This document shows positions 28,001-37,842 of a stretch of DNA of 61,986 nucleotides, piece after piece; positions within the stretch are counted from its first letter, which is position 1, and every line of letters starts with the position of its first letter. The translations under genes were made by a program, and so were the position numbers. The notes beneath the pieces were generated by a model, which was not told the origin of the DNA, ran no database searches, and worked only from the letters and a program-made list of their open reading frames with translations. The DNA lies in the NCBI GenBank assembly GCA_020721205.1, contig DYNF01000005.1:11480-73465 (forward strand), in the 5' to 3' direction. The DNA comes from Prochloron sp. SulCav_FS08_3_32_3330 (GTDB lineage Bacteria; Cyanobacteriota; Cyanobacteriia; Cyanobacteriales; DYNF01).

Positions 28001-30174
28001 ACAATAAAAGGAGAAACAATATTAATATTCCCCCCATCTCCTCCTCCTCCTTCTGTCCCCGCAGTGGTAGAAATTAGACTATTATTTCTCATTAATAAAT
28101 ATTCACTTAAATTAATATTAATATTTCCTCCACCCCCTGATACACTTTCCGCAGAAAGAGAAGCATTATTATTAAGAATTATTCGATTACCATTAAGATT
28201 TAATTGTCCGGCATTCCCTGTCCCACGACTATCTACAGCTATTTTAGCACTATTTAAAACATTCAATTCGGGAGTATTAACTGTAATGTCTCCACTTAAA
28301 CCTGTGGAATTACTACGAGTATTAGCAAAAAAACCACTACTTGCATTTTCATTTTGAACTCTAGATCCGAACTGTGCTAATCTTTGATCAAAGGTGGAAT
28401 CAACTCCCGATAAATTAACACTATTACTAGCATTAATAATAATATTTCCGGCATTGCCAGAAATTAGATCAGGAAAGTTAGGAAAGCCTGAAGATGTTAA
28501 AATTTGTCCCCCATTTAATGCCTCAAAATTAGCTGTATTAATTAATACATTTCCTCCATTACTATTATTAAGAGTCTGTGCATTGACAATACCACCATTA
28601 GAAATAGTAAAATTATTGGTATTTAAAATGATATCTCCGGCTTGACCGATCGCATTTAATTCCGTTGCGGCAAAGATCCCACTAGATAGACCGCTAATCT
28701 GACCTGAGCCGGAAATATTAATCGAATCCTTCGCTTTAACGATGATATCACCTCCGTTTCCCCGTCCACCGATATCATTGAGAGAGCCTAAAACCGATGT
28801 GGCAATCTGTGCGCCATTAGTTAAACTTAAAGAGCCTGTGGTAATATCAATGATGCCACCATTACCCACAGCACCCGGATTAATTAAACTTTGAATAGCG
28901 GTAGAATAGCCATCAATATCTTGACCATCAAGGGAGATATTATTAGTAATATTAAGTTGAATATTTCCCGCATTTCCTCTACCTTTAATCGAATTTCCGA
29001 TCTGAGCGCCTCCATTCATAAAAAGGGATGATCCTTGTATATCAACAGTGCCTCCATTACCCACTGCACCTGATTCTACCTGACTAACAACTAAACTTAA
29101 AGCATCGGTAAAAGTGATAGAATCATTGGCAAAAATAGAGATATTTCCTGTATTTCCTCTGCCAAAACTTCTGGTTAATAATTGTCCATTTTTGGTAAAA
29201 ATAGATTGGGCATTAATTAAAATATTACCACCATTTCCGACAGAATTGGGTGCAACAAAATTCCCTAATAAACTATCAGTAATATTTAAAGAACCTGTGA
29301 GATTAATGTCAATATCTCCTCCCACCGTGGTAGGTGTTGCTACTCCGAAAATACCAGTATAAACTTCCGTATTATTAATAGATAAATTATTCCCATTAAT
29401 AACTAAATTACCTCCACCTTTAGCCATTACATTAATCGTTGAATTATTAATAGATATATTACTTCTTGTCCCATTATTAGGGAAATTTAAACTTAGAAGA
29501 TTGCCTGTAGTATTAAGATTAACTATTCCTTGGGTTGATAATCCTCCTAACTCAATATTTCCTCCTGATGCCTGTAAACTTCCCTTTAATAAATCAATAT
29601 TTCCTCCTAATAAAACTAAACTTTTGCCATCATCAACTTGTAAATTTCCACTATTAGTAATTGTGCCATTATTCCCTTGAAATAAAAAAGCAGTGGGATT
29701 AATAGTTAATAAGGGCGAAATAGCAGAAGTATTAGTCAAAAAACTTTCATTCCCAAATTGTAAACCATTAGCGGTAGTTGCCACAAATGAACCGTCTAAA
29801 TTGAGACTAGCATTTTCGCCAAAAATAATGCCATTGGGATTAATTAAAAATAAGTTAGCATTCCCTAATACGCCAAGAGTTCCATTAATATTAGAAGGAT
29901 TATTTCCTGTAATTCTTGTTAAAATATTAGTTACCCCCGGGTCTATAAAATCAACTGTTGCCCCCGGATCTACATTAAAATTAGCAAAACTATGAAATAG
30001 ATTATTTTCTCTTAATAAGCCTCCACCAATGGTACAATTTCCACTACAACTATTAGGAGTTGTGGGAGTAGTACCATCTATAGAAATTGATTGACTTCTC
30101 ACAGAAGTCGCCATAGTTAATAGAAAAAAAGACAAACTTTCTAGTAACAAAAATAGATTTTTAAACTGTTTCAT
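25027..30174 (-). CDS. Filamentous haemagglutinin N-domain + S-layer-like repeats + TPR + CHAT protease domain
   Basis: NLFHSFANFNVDPGATVDF (FHA N-domain), TPR region, HLATHGEFSS...LLVLSACRTAAGDNRAALGLAGIAVRAGARSTLATLW (CHAT His/Cys). Confidence 0.92.
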   Translation of the reverse strand: MKQFKNLFLLLESLSFFLLTMATSVRSQSISIDGTTPTTPNSCSGNCTIGGGLLRENNLFHSFANFNVDPGATVDFIDPGVTNILTRITGNNPSNINGTLGVLGNANLFLINPNGIIFGENASLNLDGSFVATTANGLQFGNESFLTNTSAISPLLTINPTAFLFQGNNGTITNSGNLQVDDGKSLVLLGGNIDLLKGSLQASGGNIELGGLSTQGIVNLNTTGNLLSLNFPNNGTRSNISINNSTINVMAKGGGNLVINGNNLSINNTEVYTGIFGVATPTTVGGDIDINLTGSLNITDSLLGNFVAPNSVGNGGNILINAQSIFTKNGQLLTRSFGRGNTGNISIFANDSITFTDALSLVVSQVESGAVGNGGTVDIQGSSLFMNGGAQIGNSIKGRGNAGNIQLNITNNISLDGQDIDGYSTAIQSLINPGAVGNGGIIDITTGSLSLTNGAQIATSVLGSLNDIGGRGNGGDIIVKAKDSINISGSGQISGLSSGIFAATELNAIGQAGDIILNTNNFTISNGGIVNAQTLNNSNGGNVLINTANFEALNGGQILTSSGFPNFPDLISGNAGNIIINASNSVNLSGVDSTFDQRLAQFGSRVQNENASSGFFANTRSNSTGLSGDITVNTPELNVLNSAKIAVDSRGTGNAGQLNLNGNRIILNNNASLSAESVSGGGGNININLSEYLLMRNNSLISTTAGTEGGGGDGGNINIVSPFIVAPAKENSNIIANAFLGNGGNINITATGLYGIKFRDDLTSLSDITASSQFGQSGIVDIESPDVDVSQGLVDLPTNPIDTSKLIAQNVCNEGKASEFIVTGKGGLPPNPTGILTQEIIIVDLGSALSVQNTENNNIETLNQVRGWQVANNGDISLTETTSTENLIEKGREYYEKGEYTEAIKIWTQGGDFALQIGDNLTYALILNNLSAGYIQLGEWQKAQTNLNLSWQILQSETGTKKLPILAQIINNKGNLEFVLGQSETALNTWLQAEKLYSENNNELGIIGVKINQAQALQRLGLNLQSVKILTEVEQKLQTKPDSKLKLIALKNYSDSLRLIGKIEESKPFLEQSLTMAQKLEDQENISQYYLSLGNLYYSNQREDKDLIKAIEAYQKALEITNSPPLKIQSQLNLLNLLIYRLNNNKNIFGSKRKSILEQINNLVSEIDSNINKLVNNRSTIYTKINYVATLGKLTQLNNQENIEDYQSIISAQNQQIIPILEQVLQEAQTTKDPQAQAYILGYLGEQYEKQNQLEKAQELTRKAIIITEEIKADDIAYRWQSQLGRILKAQGKKSEAITSYSRAYTILKSLRSDLVIVNKDLQYSFRESVEPIYRDFVSLLLEDQPSQSNLQQALEIMESLQIAELDNFFQDACSTTKTENINQVATDTAVLYPIILPDRLDLILSLPGKDLKYYSSPIIQDQLESTIRKFKSFLTNNRATRQNDYLPLAQELYDLLIRKTEPDLIKNNIKTLAFILDGSLRNIPMSVLNDGEQFLIEKYAVALSPGLKLLEPKKLPQENLNALLGGLTEARQGFSALPNVDTELEEIGTTVLHNTLLNQNFTYSNIQEIIKNGSFPIIHLATHGEFSSQAEDTFILTYDNKINAKELEDLLSSGSENIELLVLSACRTAAGDNRAALGLAGIAVRAGARSTLATLWYVDDQATSELMIHFYQELQKPNVTKAEALRQAQITLLHNSDSSHPLYWAPYVLVGNWL

Positions 30175-30320
30175 AAACTTTAGATCAGAAAAATAATTAA
30201 GAAAACTTAATTTTAAATATAAGATCTGCCCACCTTACGTTAATTAGATTTTAACAGTAAGGTGGGCAACTTTGATAATTATTTTGATCTAATTAGGTTT
30301 ACTGAACATTTAAGATTAGA

Positions 30321-31490
30321 TTATGGTTTACCGCCACTTGTGCCACAACAGCCTAAAGGTGCGATCGCTTCATCAAAAGGATTAGGGCTACCTCCACGAG
30401 TGGCTCGTAAGGACATAGAATTATCATTTTGATCATCCATTAAAGTCATTAAAGTTTCTTCTAACATCATAGCATGATGATCATGACCTAATAATTGATA
30501 ACCCATTTCCGCTTGTTGTGCTAATTTTCCGGCTTGGAACATATTTCCTAACACAATATTAACTCCAGCTAAACCCGCTTGAGCATTAGTTAATACTTCT
30601 AAATTTTCAGGATTAGATGCTAATTCTATTGCCTGATTATAACTTTGTTCAGCTAAAGAATTAAGACCAGTTTTAACATAAAGATCCCCTAACATTTGAT
30701 AAACTAAAGGAGTTTCTGTTCCTGTTTCTACTAAAGTTTCTAAAGTAGTGATTGCGTCACTATTAAGATTATTTAACTGATAGAAAATAGCCAATGTAAT
30801 TGCTTTTCCTTCGTCACTTAAATTAATATTTTCGATGTTGACTTTTTTGGTTTCTAGGTCTTGAATCATATTCTCAGACATTAAAACAAAACCTAAATTT
30901 TTTCCTTCATCTTCGGCAGAAGAAACCCCTGTATCGGCTGTTACTGTAACTAAATAATAACTACCCGCTTCTAAAGGTTGTTCTCCATTATAAACAGTTT
31001 CCGTTCCTGTTACTTCTTCAGACCAATTTAAGCCATCATCTCCTTCTACTGTCACCACATAATTGGTAACATTTGCCACAGGATTCCAACTAATAGTAAA
31101 CTGATTATTCATTAACAAAGTATTACGAGGAGTCATAACATAAGGAATCGAATTATCAGTTCCTCCTTGATTATATTCTGATTCCATCGTCAGATCAGGT
31201 CGCTCCTTACAACCATTAGCAACGTCGGAAGCCCCACTACTAGGAACATTCCACATTGTTAAATCATCACATAATACGGTAATATTTGAGCCATTACTAG
31301 CTTGGATCATATCCCCTGCTTGAAGTTGTGTTCCTACTCCCATCATGCGAAACTCAGACCAATTACTTTTTTTGACAGAAGCTGATCCCGTTAGTTCCAA
31401 AATTTGATGAGCCGAAGCAATATTAGGTAAAGCTAATAAACTGGCGATCGTTGTTAATGCCGTAGCGGTAAACCAAGGTTGTCTTTTCAT
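30321..31490 (-). CDS. Exported FecR-like/TPR protein
   Basis: Signal peptide, GTQLQAGDMIQASNGSNITVLC, TPR-like helices. Confidence 0.7.
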   Translation of the reverse strand: MKRQPWFTATALTTIASLLALPNIASAHQILELTGSASVKKSNWSEFRMMGVGTQLQAGDMIQASNGSNITVLCDDLTMWNVPSSGASDVANGCKERPDLTMESEYNQGGTDNSIPYVMTPRNTLLMNNQFTISWNPVANVTNYVVTVEGDDGLNWSEEVTGTETVYNGEQPLEAGSYYLVTVTADTGVSSAEDEGKNLGFVLMSENMIQDLETKKVNIENINLSDEGKAITLAIFYQLNNLNSDAITTLETLVETGTETPLVYQMLGDLYVKTGLNSLAEQSYNQAIELASNPENLEVLTNAQAGLAGVNIVLGNMFQAGKLAQQAEMGYQLLGHDHHAMMLEETLMTLMDDQNDNSMSLRATRGGSPNPFDEAIAPLGCCGTSGGKP

Positions 31491-31743
31491 GATAATTATT
31501 TTTAATTTATTGATGAGATTTTTTGAAAATTATGAGGTTGCTATTTTATCAGCAGAGAAGGAAAGAATCAGACAACTATTCTTTCCTCCAAAACTAGCAG
31601 AAAATTAAGTAGATTGTTCTTAACTATAATTATACCTTAATATTCAAAGAGAAGAATCTAAGTCAGGATCAAAATAGTCTTAATTGGTGAAAATTGTTAT
31701 ATAATTTAATATCTATTAAAAATTTTAGGTGTGAGATCAAACT

Positions 31744-32751
31744 ATGGGAATTAACCTCCAACAGGCATTTGAAGTGGGAAAATATCTTGTTACCCAAAAA
31801 ATAAAGGGGAATAAGCGTTTTCCTCTGGTGTTAATGCTTGAGCCTTTATTTCGTTGTAATTTAGCTTGTCCGGGTTGTGGTAAAATTCAACATCCCACTG
31901 AGATCCTAACCCAAAATTTAACCCCCGAACAGTGTTTTAAAGCGGTGGAGGAATGTGGCGCTCCTGTGGTTTCGATTCCGGGAGGTGAACCTTTATTACA
32001 CCCACAAATTGACCAAATTGTCAAGGGTTTAATTGAACGGAAAAAGTTTATCTATTTGTGTACTAATGGCATTTTATTAGAAAAAAGTTTAGCAAAATTT
32101 GAGCCTTCTCCCTATCTCACTTTTAGTGTACATTTAGACGGTTTACAGGCAGAACATGATAAAGCTGTCGATCGCAAGGGCATATTTGACATAGCAGTGA
32201 AAGCGATTAAAGCCGCTAAAGCTAAAGGTTTTCGAGTTACGACTAATACAACCGTATTTGAAGGGGCGAATCCTCAAGAAGTACAAAAGTTCTTTGATTT
32301 CTTAGAAGATTTAAACATTGATGGAATGATGATATCTCCCGGATATAGTTATGAGTGGGCGCCGGATCAGGAAAATTTCTTAAAAAGAGAACAAACTAAA
32401 GCTTTATTCCGAGAAATTTTAGAACCTCATAAATCAGGGAAGAAAAAATGGAATTTTAATCACAATCCTCTGTTTCTCGACTTTTTAATTGGCGAAAAAG
32501 ATTATGAATGTACACCTTGGGGCAGTCCGAGTTACAGCGTTTTAGGATGGCAAAAACCTTGTTATCTCTTAAATGAAGGACATTATCAGTCTTTTCAAGA
32601 ATTGTTAGATCAGACAGACTGGACTAAATACGGTCATAAAAGTGGGAATCCAAAATGTGAGGATTGTATGGTTCACTGTGGTTATGAGCCTACGGCGGCG
32701 ATGGATGCGATGGAATTTCAAAATATTTTATATACCATGTTAAAACTCTAA
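31744..32751 (+). CDS. hpnH: Adenosyl-hopene transferase HpnH (radical SAM)
   Basis: [36 protein letters not shown]. Confidence 0.93.
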   Translation: MGINLQQAFEVGKYLVTQKIKGNKRFPLVLMLEPLFRCNLACPGCGKIQHPTEILTQNLTPEQCFKAVEECGAPVVSIPGGEPLLHPQIDQIVKGLIERKKFIYLCTNGILLEKSLAKFEPSPYLTFSVHLDGLQAEHDKAVDRKGIFDIAVKAIKAAKAKGFRVTTNTTVFEGANPQEVQKFFDFLEDLNIDGMMISPGYSYEWAPDQENFLKREQTKALFREILEPHKSGKKKWNFNHNPLFLDFLIGEKDYECTPWGSPSYSVLGWQKPCYLLNEGHYQSFQELLDQTDWTKYGHKSGNPKCEDCMVHCGYEPTAAMDAMEFQNILYTMLKL

Positions 32752-32788
32752 TTATGATTTAAAGATGTCATTTCAGTTATGGCAAAAA

Positions 32789-32851
32789 ATAGGTTCGTTG
32801 TTGCGCTTTAGCGCCACAGATCTATAGCGCTAAAGCGCAACAACAAACAAG
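32789..32851. repeat. Family-2 palindromic repeat
   Basis: aggttcgttgttgcgctttagcgccacagatctatagcgctaaagcgcaacaacaaac. Confidence 0.92.
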
Positions 32852-32904
32852 ATTAAAGGTAATTCCTCAAAATAATTAAGTAACCGCTCGTGATATAATC
32901 AAAA

Positions 32905-33032
32905 AATGTTTCGGTTCTGATGGAGAAAGCCATTAGAGGTAACGGGGAAAGTTCGGTGTAAATCCGGCGCTGTCCCGCAACTGTGATGAGAAATAACTAT
33001 TTCTTTTAGTCAGGATGCCCACCGAATCTTAA
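32905..33032 (+). promoter_or_regulatory. Cobalamin riboswitch
   Basis: CGGTTCTGATGGAGAAAGCC...GGGGAAAGTTCGGTGTAAATCCGGCGCTGTCCCGCAACTGTGATG...AGTCAGGATGCCCACCGAA, upstream of cobalt transporter. Confidence 0.95.
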
Positions 33033-33154
33033 ATACATTCTTATTCTTAATCTGCGAGGTACAGATGACATTGTTTAATGGACAAAAATCTTTATCCTTA
33101 CTGTCTTTCCTGTCTTCACAAATCCTTAACAAATCAGTGAAAGAGGTACAATAA

Positions 33155-33907
33155 TTGAAAAAACGTAAAATATTAAGCCTTGTGACAATGATAGGCTTAA
33201 GTCTTTATTTAGTTGTGGGTAGTGCTACCCCCGCCCAAGCGATGCACATAGCTGAGGGTTTTCTGCCTCTTAAATGGGCTATATTCTGGTGGCTGATTGC
33301 TTTACCATTTTTTCTGTTTGGTCTGCGATCGCTGACACGCATTACCAAAGAGCATCCAGAGTTAAAATTATTATTAGCATTAGCCGGGGCTTTTACCTTT
33401 GTTTTATCGGCGTTAAAAATTCCCTCTGTAACGGGAAGTTGCTCTCATCCTACAGGGACGGGACTCGGAACAATTATTTTTGGTCCGACGATTATGACGG
33501 TTTTAGGAGCTTTAGTCCTCTTATTTCAATCAATTTTGTTAGCTCATGGCGGTTTAACGACAATGGGTGCAAATATTTTCTCTATGGCAATTGTCGGACC
33601 TTTTACTGCTTATGGAATTTATTACCTATTCTTAAAATTAGGGAATCAAAAACTGGCAATCTTTTTGGCGGCGGCGATCGCTGATTTATTAACTTATGTA
33701 ACCACTTCAATTCAATTAGCATTAGCTTTTCCTGATCCTAGCGGAGGATTTATGGTAGCTTTCCTTAAATTTGCGGGAATTTTTGCCGTTACTCAAATAC
33801 CTTTAGCGATTACAGAGGGTTTACTTTCTTTATTGGTATGGAATTGGTTACAGGAATATAATGAGGAAGAATTAGCCTCTTTACAGTTAATTAACAATCA
33901 TAAATAA
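33155..33907 (+). CDS. cbiM: Cobalt ECF transporter substrate-binding subunit CbiM
   Basis: [32 protein letters not shown]. Confidence 0.95.
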   Translation: MKKRKILSLVTMIGLSLYLVVGSATPAQAMHIAEGFLPLKWAIFWWLIALPFFLFGLRSLTRITKEHPELKLLLALAGAFTFVLSALKIPSVTGSCSHPTGTGLGTIIFGPTIMTVLGALVLLFQSILLAHGGLTTMGANIFSMAIVGPFTAYGIYYLFLKLGNQKLAIFLAAAIADLLTYVTTSIQLALAFPDPSGGFMVAFLKFAGIFAVTQIPLAITEGLLSLLVWNWLQEYNEEELASLQLINNHK

Positions 33908-33919
33908 ATTAAGAGTAAA

Positions 33920-34216
33920 ATGAAAAAAACTTCATTTAAAGGACAATTTAAAGGACAAAATTGGTTACTAGCGATCGCCGTTATTACCCTTGCAATCATA
34001 CCGTTAATTTTTGTAAAGGGAGAATATGGCGGGGCTGATGGTCAGGCAAAAGATTTAATTACAGAAATTAATCCCGAATATAAACCTTGGTTTGAGCCTT
34101 TATTTCAACCTGCTAGTGGGGAAATTGAATCCCTCTTATTTTCCTCTCAAGCGGCGATCGGTGCGGGGATTATTGGTTATGCGATTGGTTATTATAAAGG
34201 ACGAAAGAAGGGATGA
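33920..34216 (+). CDS. cbiN: CbiN
   Basis: GQNWLLAIAVITLAIIPLIFVKGEYGGADGQA...PWFEPLFQPASGEIESLLFSSQAAIGAGIIGY. Confidence 0.93.
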   Translation: MKKTSFKGQFKGQNWLLAIAVITLAIIPLIFVKGEYGGADGQAKDLITEINPEYKPWFEPLFQPASGEIESLLFSSQAAIGAGIIGYAIGYYKGRKKG

Positions 34217-34383
34217 GACGGCAACGGGTTGAAACCTGTTGCTACATAAACAAAACCTACCTACGCAGGTTGAATTTCTTAAATATTAGTTAATATTTAA
34301 TCATAAAACCCGGGTCGCCCGTGGTTTTGTTTGGGTAGCAACAGATTTTAATCTGTTGGAAAAAAAAGAATGAAAACACCCTA
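34217..34383 (-). repeat. Family-1 nested palindrome element, reverse orientation
   Basis: Modules in order A-D-C-B-A'. Confidence 0.9.
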
Positions 34384-34395
34384 ACCACTAAAATT

Positions 34396-35190
34396 ATGCG
34401 CCTTTGGTTTGATCATTTATCTCAAAATAATCCTTTGAGAATATTGCCTCCCCAACATAAAATGTTATTTGTATTAATAGGTTTAATTATATCTTTAATT
34501 GCCCATCCACCGATCCAAATAGCGATCACTGTATGGATGAGTATAGGGGTAGTAAATTATGCTAAAATTCCGATTAGTATTTATAGTAAAATGTTAGGTT
34601 TAGCTATCGCTTTTTGGTTAACCAGTGTCCCCGCTTTATTAATTTCAATTATAGCAGTAAATCAACAAGGAGCAATCCAAGGAGATGCTTTATCAGGGCT
34701 AACTATTGGCTCTTATTATTTATATTTAAGTTATCAAGGTTTTAGCCAAATTACTTTAATTTTTAGCCGGACAATAGCGACAGTTTCTTGTGTTTATTTT
34801 CTTTTATTTACTACCCCCTTAACAGAAATTTTACAAGTATTACGTCGTCTTGGTTTTCCTGTAATTTTAACAGAATTACTATTACTTATGTACAGATTTA
34901 TTGGAATTTTATTATCTAGTGCTAGTGAAATTTGGAATGCTCAACAATCTCGCAATGGTTACAGTAATCATAAGCGTTGGCTTTATAGTTTAAGTTTATT
35001 AATTACACAATTATTTCAGAAAACAATGATTCATTATCGTCAATTAATTTTGACTACCGCTTCGAGAGGTTTTAATGGAGAATTGAGAGTTTGGTCATCT
35101 CAAAATTATCATCCTTCTCAAAGATATTTAATTGAAGCAACTCTCGGTTATTTAGTATTAATAATTTTAAACTTTCAGTTAAGTAGGTAA
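34396..35190 (+). CDS. cbiQ: CbiQ ECF transmembrane component
   Basis: TM protein between cbiMN and cbiO; SRNGYSNHKRWLYSLSLLI, TTASRGFNGEL. Confidence 0.88.
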   Translation: MRLWFDHLSQNNPLRILPPQHKMLFVLIGLIISLIAHPPIQIAITVWMSIGVVNYAKIPISIYSKMLGLAIAFWLTSVPALLISIIAVNQQGAIQGDALSGLTIGSYYLYLSYQGFSQITLIFSRTIATVSCVYFLLFTTPLTEILQVLRRLGFPVILTELLLLMYRFIGILLSSASEIWNAQQSRNGYSNHKRWLYSLSLLITQLFQKTMIHYRQLILTTASRGFNGELRVWSSQNYHPSQRYLIEATLGYLVLIILNFQLSR

Positions 35191-35199
35191 ATAAAATTA

Positions 35200-36024
35200 A
35201 TGTCTGAATGGTTATTACAATTTAAAGATGTTTTCTATACTTATCCGGGTACAACAAATCCGGCGATCGCTAGGTTAAATCTGAATATTCCTCAAGGAAA
35301 AAATTGTGCGGTGATTGGTCATAATGGTTGTGGAAAAACCACCTTATTTTTATTAGCAAATGGACTATATAAACCAAATAAAGGTAATATTCAATGGCAA
35401 GGAAAACATCTTAAATATGATCATAAATCTTTAATAAAATTAAGACAAGAAGTAGGGCTAGTTTTTCAAAATCCTGAACAGCAATTAATTGCCACAACGG
35501 TAGAAGAAGATATCTCTTATGGTTTATGTAATATAGGATGTTCTGAGACCATAATTGAGGAAAAAGTAACAGAAATATTAACAAGTTTTGAGTTAAATTC
35601 AATTGCGAATAGACCTATTTATCAATTAAGTTTAGGACAAAAAAAATTAGTTTCTTTAGCGGGAGTAATGGTCTTAAAACCGACTTTATTATTATTAGAT
35701 GAACCCACAGCTTATCTTGATCCTTTACATAGTCGTCAGTTAGCAGAAACTTTAACAAAAATTAAAGATCAAGGTACTACTATTGTGATGGCAACTCATG
35801 ACTTAGAATGGGTTTATAATTGGGCTGATTGGCTATTTGTTTTAAGGGAAGGTAAATTAATCTTAGAAGGTACACCTCAAGAAGTTTTTAGTCAAACAGA
35901 ATTATTAGAAAATCTCAAACTTGGTGTACCTTTAGTACATAAATTATTATCTTTAGTCGAAAAAATTGATCAATTTACGACAATTGATCAACTTAAAAAC
36001 AACATTTTAAAGATGTTAAAATAA
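35200..36024 (+). CDS. cbiO: CbiO ATP-binding component
   Basis: GHNGCGKTTL, VGLVFQNPEQQLIATTVEEDISYGL, LSLGQKK. Confidence 0.94.
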   Translation: MSEWLLQFKDVFYTYPGTTNPAIARLNLNIPQGKNCAVIGHNGCGKTTLFLLANGLYKPNKGNIQWQGKHLKYDHKSLIKLRQEVGLVFQNPEQQLIATTVEEDISYGLCNIGCSETIIEEKVTEILTSFELNSIANRPIYQLSLGQKKLVSLAGVMVLKPTLLLLDEPTAYLDPLHSRQLAETLTKIKDQGTTIVMATHDLEWVYNWADWLFVLREGKLILEGTPQEVFSQTELLENLKLGVPLVHKLLSLVEKIDQFTTIDQLKNNILKMLK

Positions 36025-36042
36025 TCTCCTCCTTCAAAAAAA

Positions 36043-36205
36043 GCAGAGTGTTTTCATTCTTTTTTTTCCAACGGGTTAAAACCCGTTGCTACTTAAACAA
36101 AACCCGTGAAGACGGGTTTTATGATTAAATATTAACTAATATTAAAAAATTCAACCTGCGTATGCCTGTTTTGTTTATGTAGCGTCAGGTTTTAACCTGT
36201 CGCTA
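36043..36205 (+). repeat. Family-1 nested palindrome element
   Basis: A-B-C-D-A' with changed A' hairpin GCGTCAGGTTTTAACCTGTCGC. Confidence 0.9.
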
Positions 36206-36266
36206 TTAATAAATTTAATTATTAAATATGTTACTATAGAATTGTTTAAATAAATAATAAAAAATC

Positions 36267-36731
36267 ATGAAAAAACAACTTTTTACTTTATTATTAATTC
36301 CTCTTTCCTTGGGTTTGGTTTTTTGTTCGGGAAAAGATAGTCAATCTGAAACTAATTATTCGGGAAAAAATACTCCAGAAATTGCTCAATCTGAATCGGA
36401 TCAACAGTGGCGATTAATGACAGAAAATGAACAAAATTATGAAGTTTTATCCTTGATTAATCATAAAATGGGTATTGGCGCTTTAAATCAATTGGCGTTA
36501 GAAGGATTTATTAGTTATGATTGTGAAAAATCTTTTTATATTAATGATGCTTATGGCGGTTTTCAAACTTTAATGCGCATAAAATGTAATTCCCCTACGG
36601 GGGCTTCTTCTGCTATTTCTTTTAATGAAGTAAGGGTTATTTTTAATCGTTTTGAAGGAAATATTGAAGATTTTGAAATTCAAAGAATAGGGGAGGAAGT
36701 AGATCAATCTACTTTTCCTTTACCCGATTAA
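36267..36731 (+). CDS. Hypothetical exported protein
   Basis: N-terminal LIPLSLGLVFCSG lipobox-like signal. Confidence 0.55.
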   Translation: MKKQLFTLLLIPLSLGLVFCSGKDSQSETNYSGKNTPEIAQSESDQQWRLMTENEQNYEVLSLINHKMGIGALNQLALEGFISYDCEKSFYINDAYGGFQTLMRIKCNSPTGASSAISFNEVRVIFNRFEGNIEDFEIQRIGEEVDQSTFPLPD

Positions 36732-36806
36732 AATTTAAACCAAATCCCCGATTTTTCTTGAAAGTCGGGGATTTAATTTTCATCACATTTTGTCAAAAAA
36801 AATCGA

Positions 36807-36951
36807 ATTTTCCCTTGACTTTTGCAATTTTTTCTGTTATTATTTGAATAGATTATGTTATAATGGGAGTGGTGACTTAAGTTTTGAAAAAGCCACCACT
36901 CCCATTATCTAAATTATACAAAAAAAGTCAAGTTTTGGCAAGGGAAAACCC
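36807..36951. repeat. Multi-level inverted-repeat element with internal promoter-like sequence
   Basis: TTTTCCCTTG/CAAGGGAAAA outer and ATAATGGGAGTGGTG/CACCACTCCCATTAT inner repeats; TTGACT-N17-TATTAT. Confidence 0.75.
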
Positions 36952-37033
36952 AAAAAAAAACAGCGTTTTTTACAAAAATTAACATAATTTATTTTTGATA
37001 ACTTTTATTATATAATAGCGAAAAAATTTAATC

Positions 37034-37759
37034 GTGATCATCTTAGAAAATATCCATAAATATTACGGCAAAAGGTTAATTGTTAATCGAGTTAACTTAA
37101 GGGTTAATCAAGGGGAAATTGTGGGTTTACTGGGACCTAATGGGGCGGGGAAAACTACTACTTTTTATATTACTACGGGCTTAATTAAACCGAATGAGGG
37201 AAAAGTGTGGTTAGATGACCATGAGGTGACGAGTCTTCCGATTAATAAAAGAGCGCATTTAGGGATTGGTTATTTAACTCAACAGGCGAGTATTTTTCGT
37301 AATTTAACAGTGCAAGAAAATATCCAATTAGTATTAGAAGAAACGGATATTCCTCATCGAGAAAGGGCTTTTCGTTTAGAAACATTGATTAATGAATTTC
37401 GTTTACAAAAGATAATTGATACGAAAGGAAGTCAAGTTTCGGGGGGGGAAAGAAGACGGACTGAGTTAGCGAGGGCGTTGGCTTCGGGGAAAGATGGACC
37501 GAAATATTTATTATTAGATGAACCTTTTGCGGGGGTGGATCCGATTGCGGTGTCAGAAATTCAGAAAATTGTGGCACAATTGAGGGAACGGAATATGGGA
37601 ATTTTAATTACTGATCATAATGTGCGCGAGACTTTAGAAATTACCGATCGAGCGTATATAATGAGAGATGGGGAAATTTTGGCTTCGGGTACATCGGAAG
37701 AACTTTATAATAATCCTTTAGTTAGACAATATTATTTAGGGGATAAATTTTATCAATAA
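37034..37759 (+). CDS. lptB: LPS export ABC transporter ATP-binding protein
   Basis: GLLGPNGAGKTTTFYITTGLIKPNEG, GIGYLTQQASIFRNLTVQENI, SGGERRR. Confidence 0.94.
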   Translation: MIILENIHKYYGKRLIVNRVNLRVNQGEIVGLLGPNGAGKTTTFYITTGLIKPNEGKVWLDDHEVTSLPINKRAHLGIGYLTQQASIFRNLTVQENIQLVLEETDIPHRERAFRLETLINEFRLQKIIDTKGSQVSGGERRRTELARALASGKDGPKYLLLDEPFAGVDPIAVSEIQKIVAQLRERNMGILITDHNVRETLEITDRAYIMRDGEILASGTSEELYNNPLVRQYYLGDKFYQ

Positions 37760-37842
37760 TTTTAAAAAATTCAAAATTCAAAATTCAAAATTCAAAATTA
37801 TTTACTAATAACAAATGACCAATGACCAACCAATAATCAATA

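Noticed and set aside
28064-29995. Four plus-strand ORFs inside the 25027-30174 gene
   Set aside because: Antisense to a long repetitive CDS with clear domains; no RBS.
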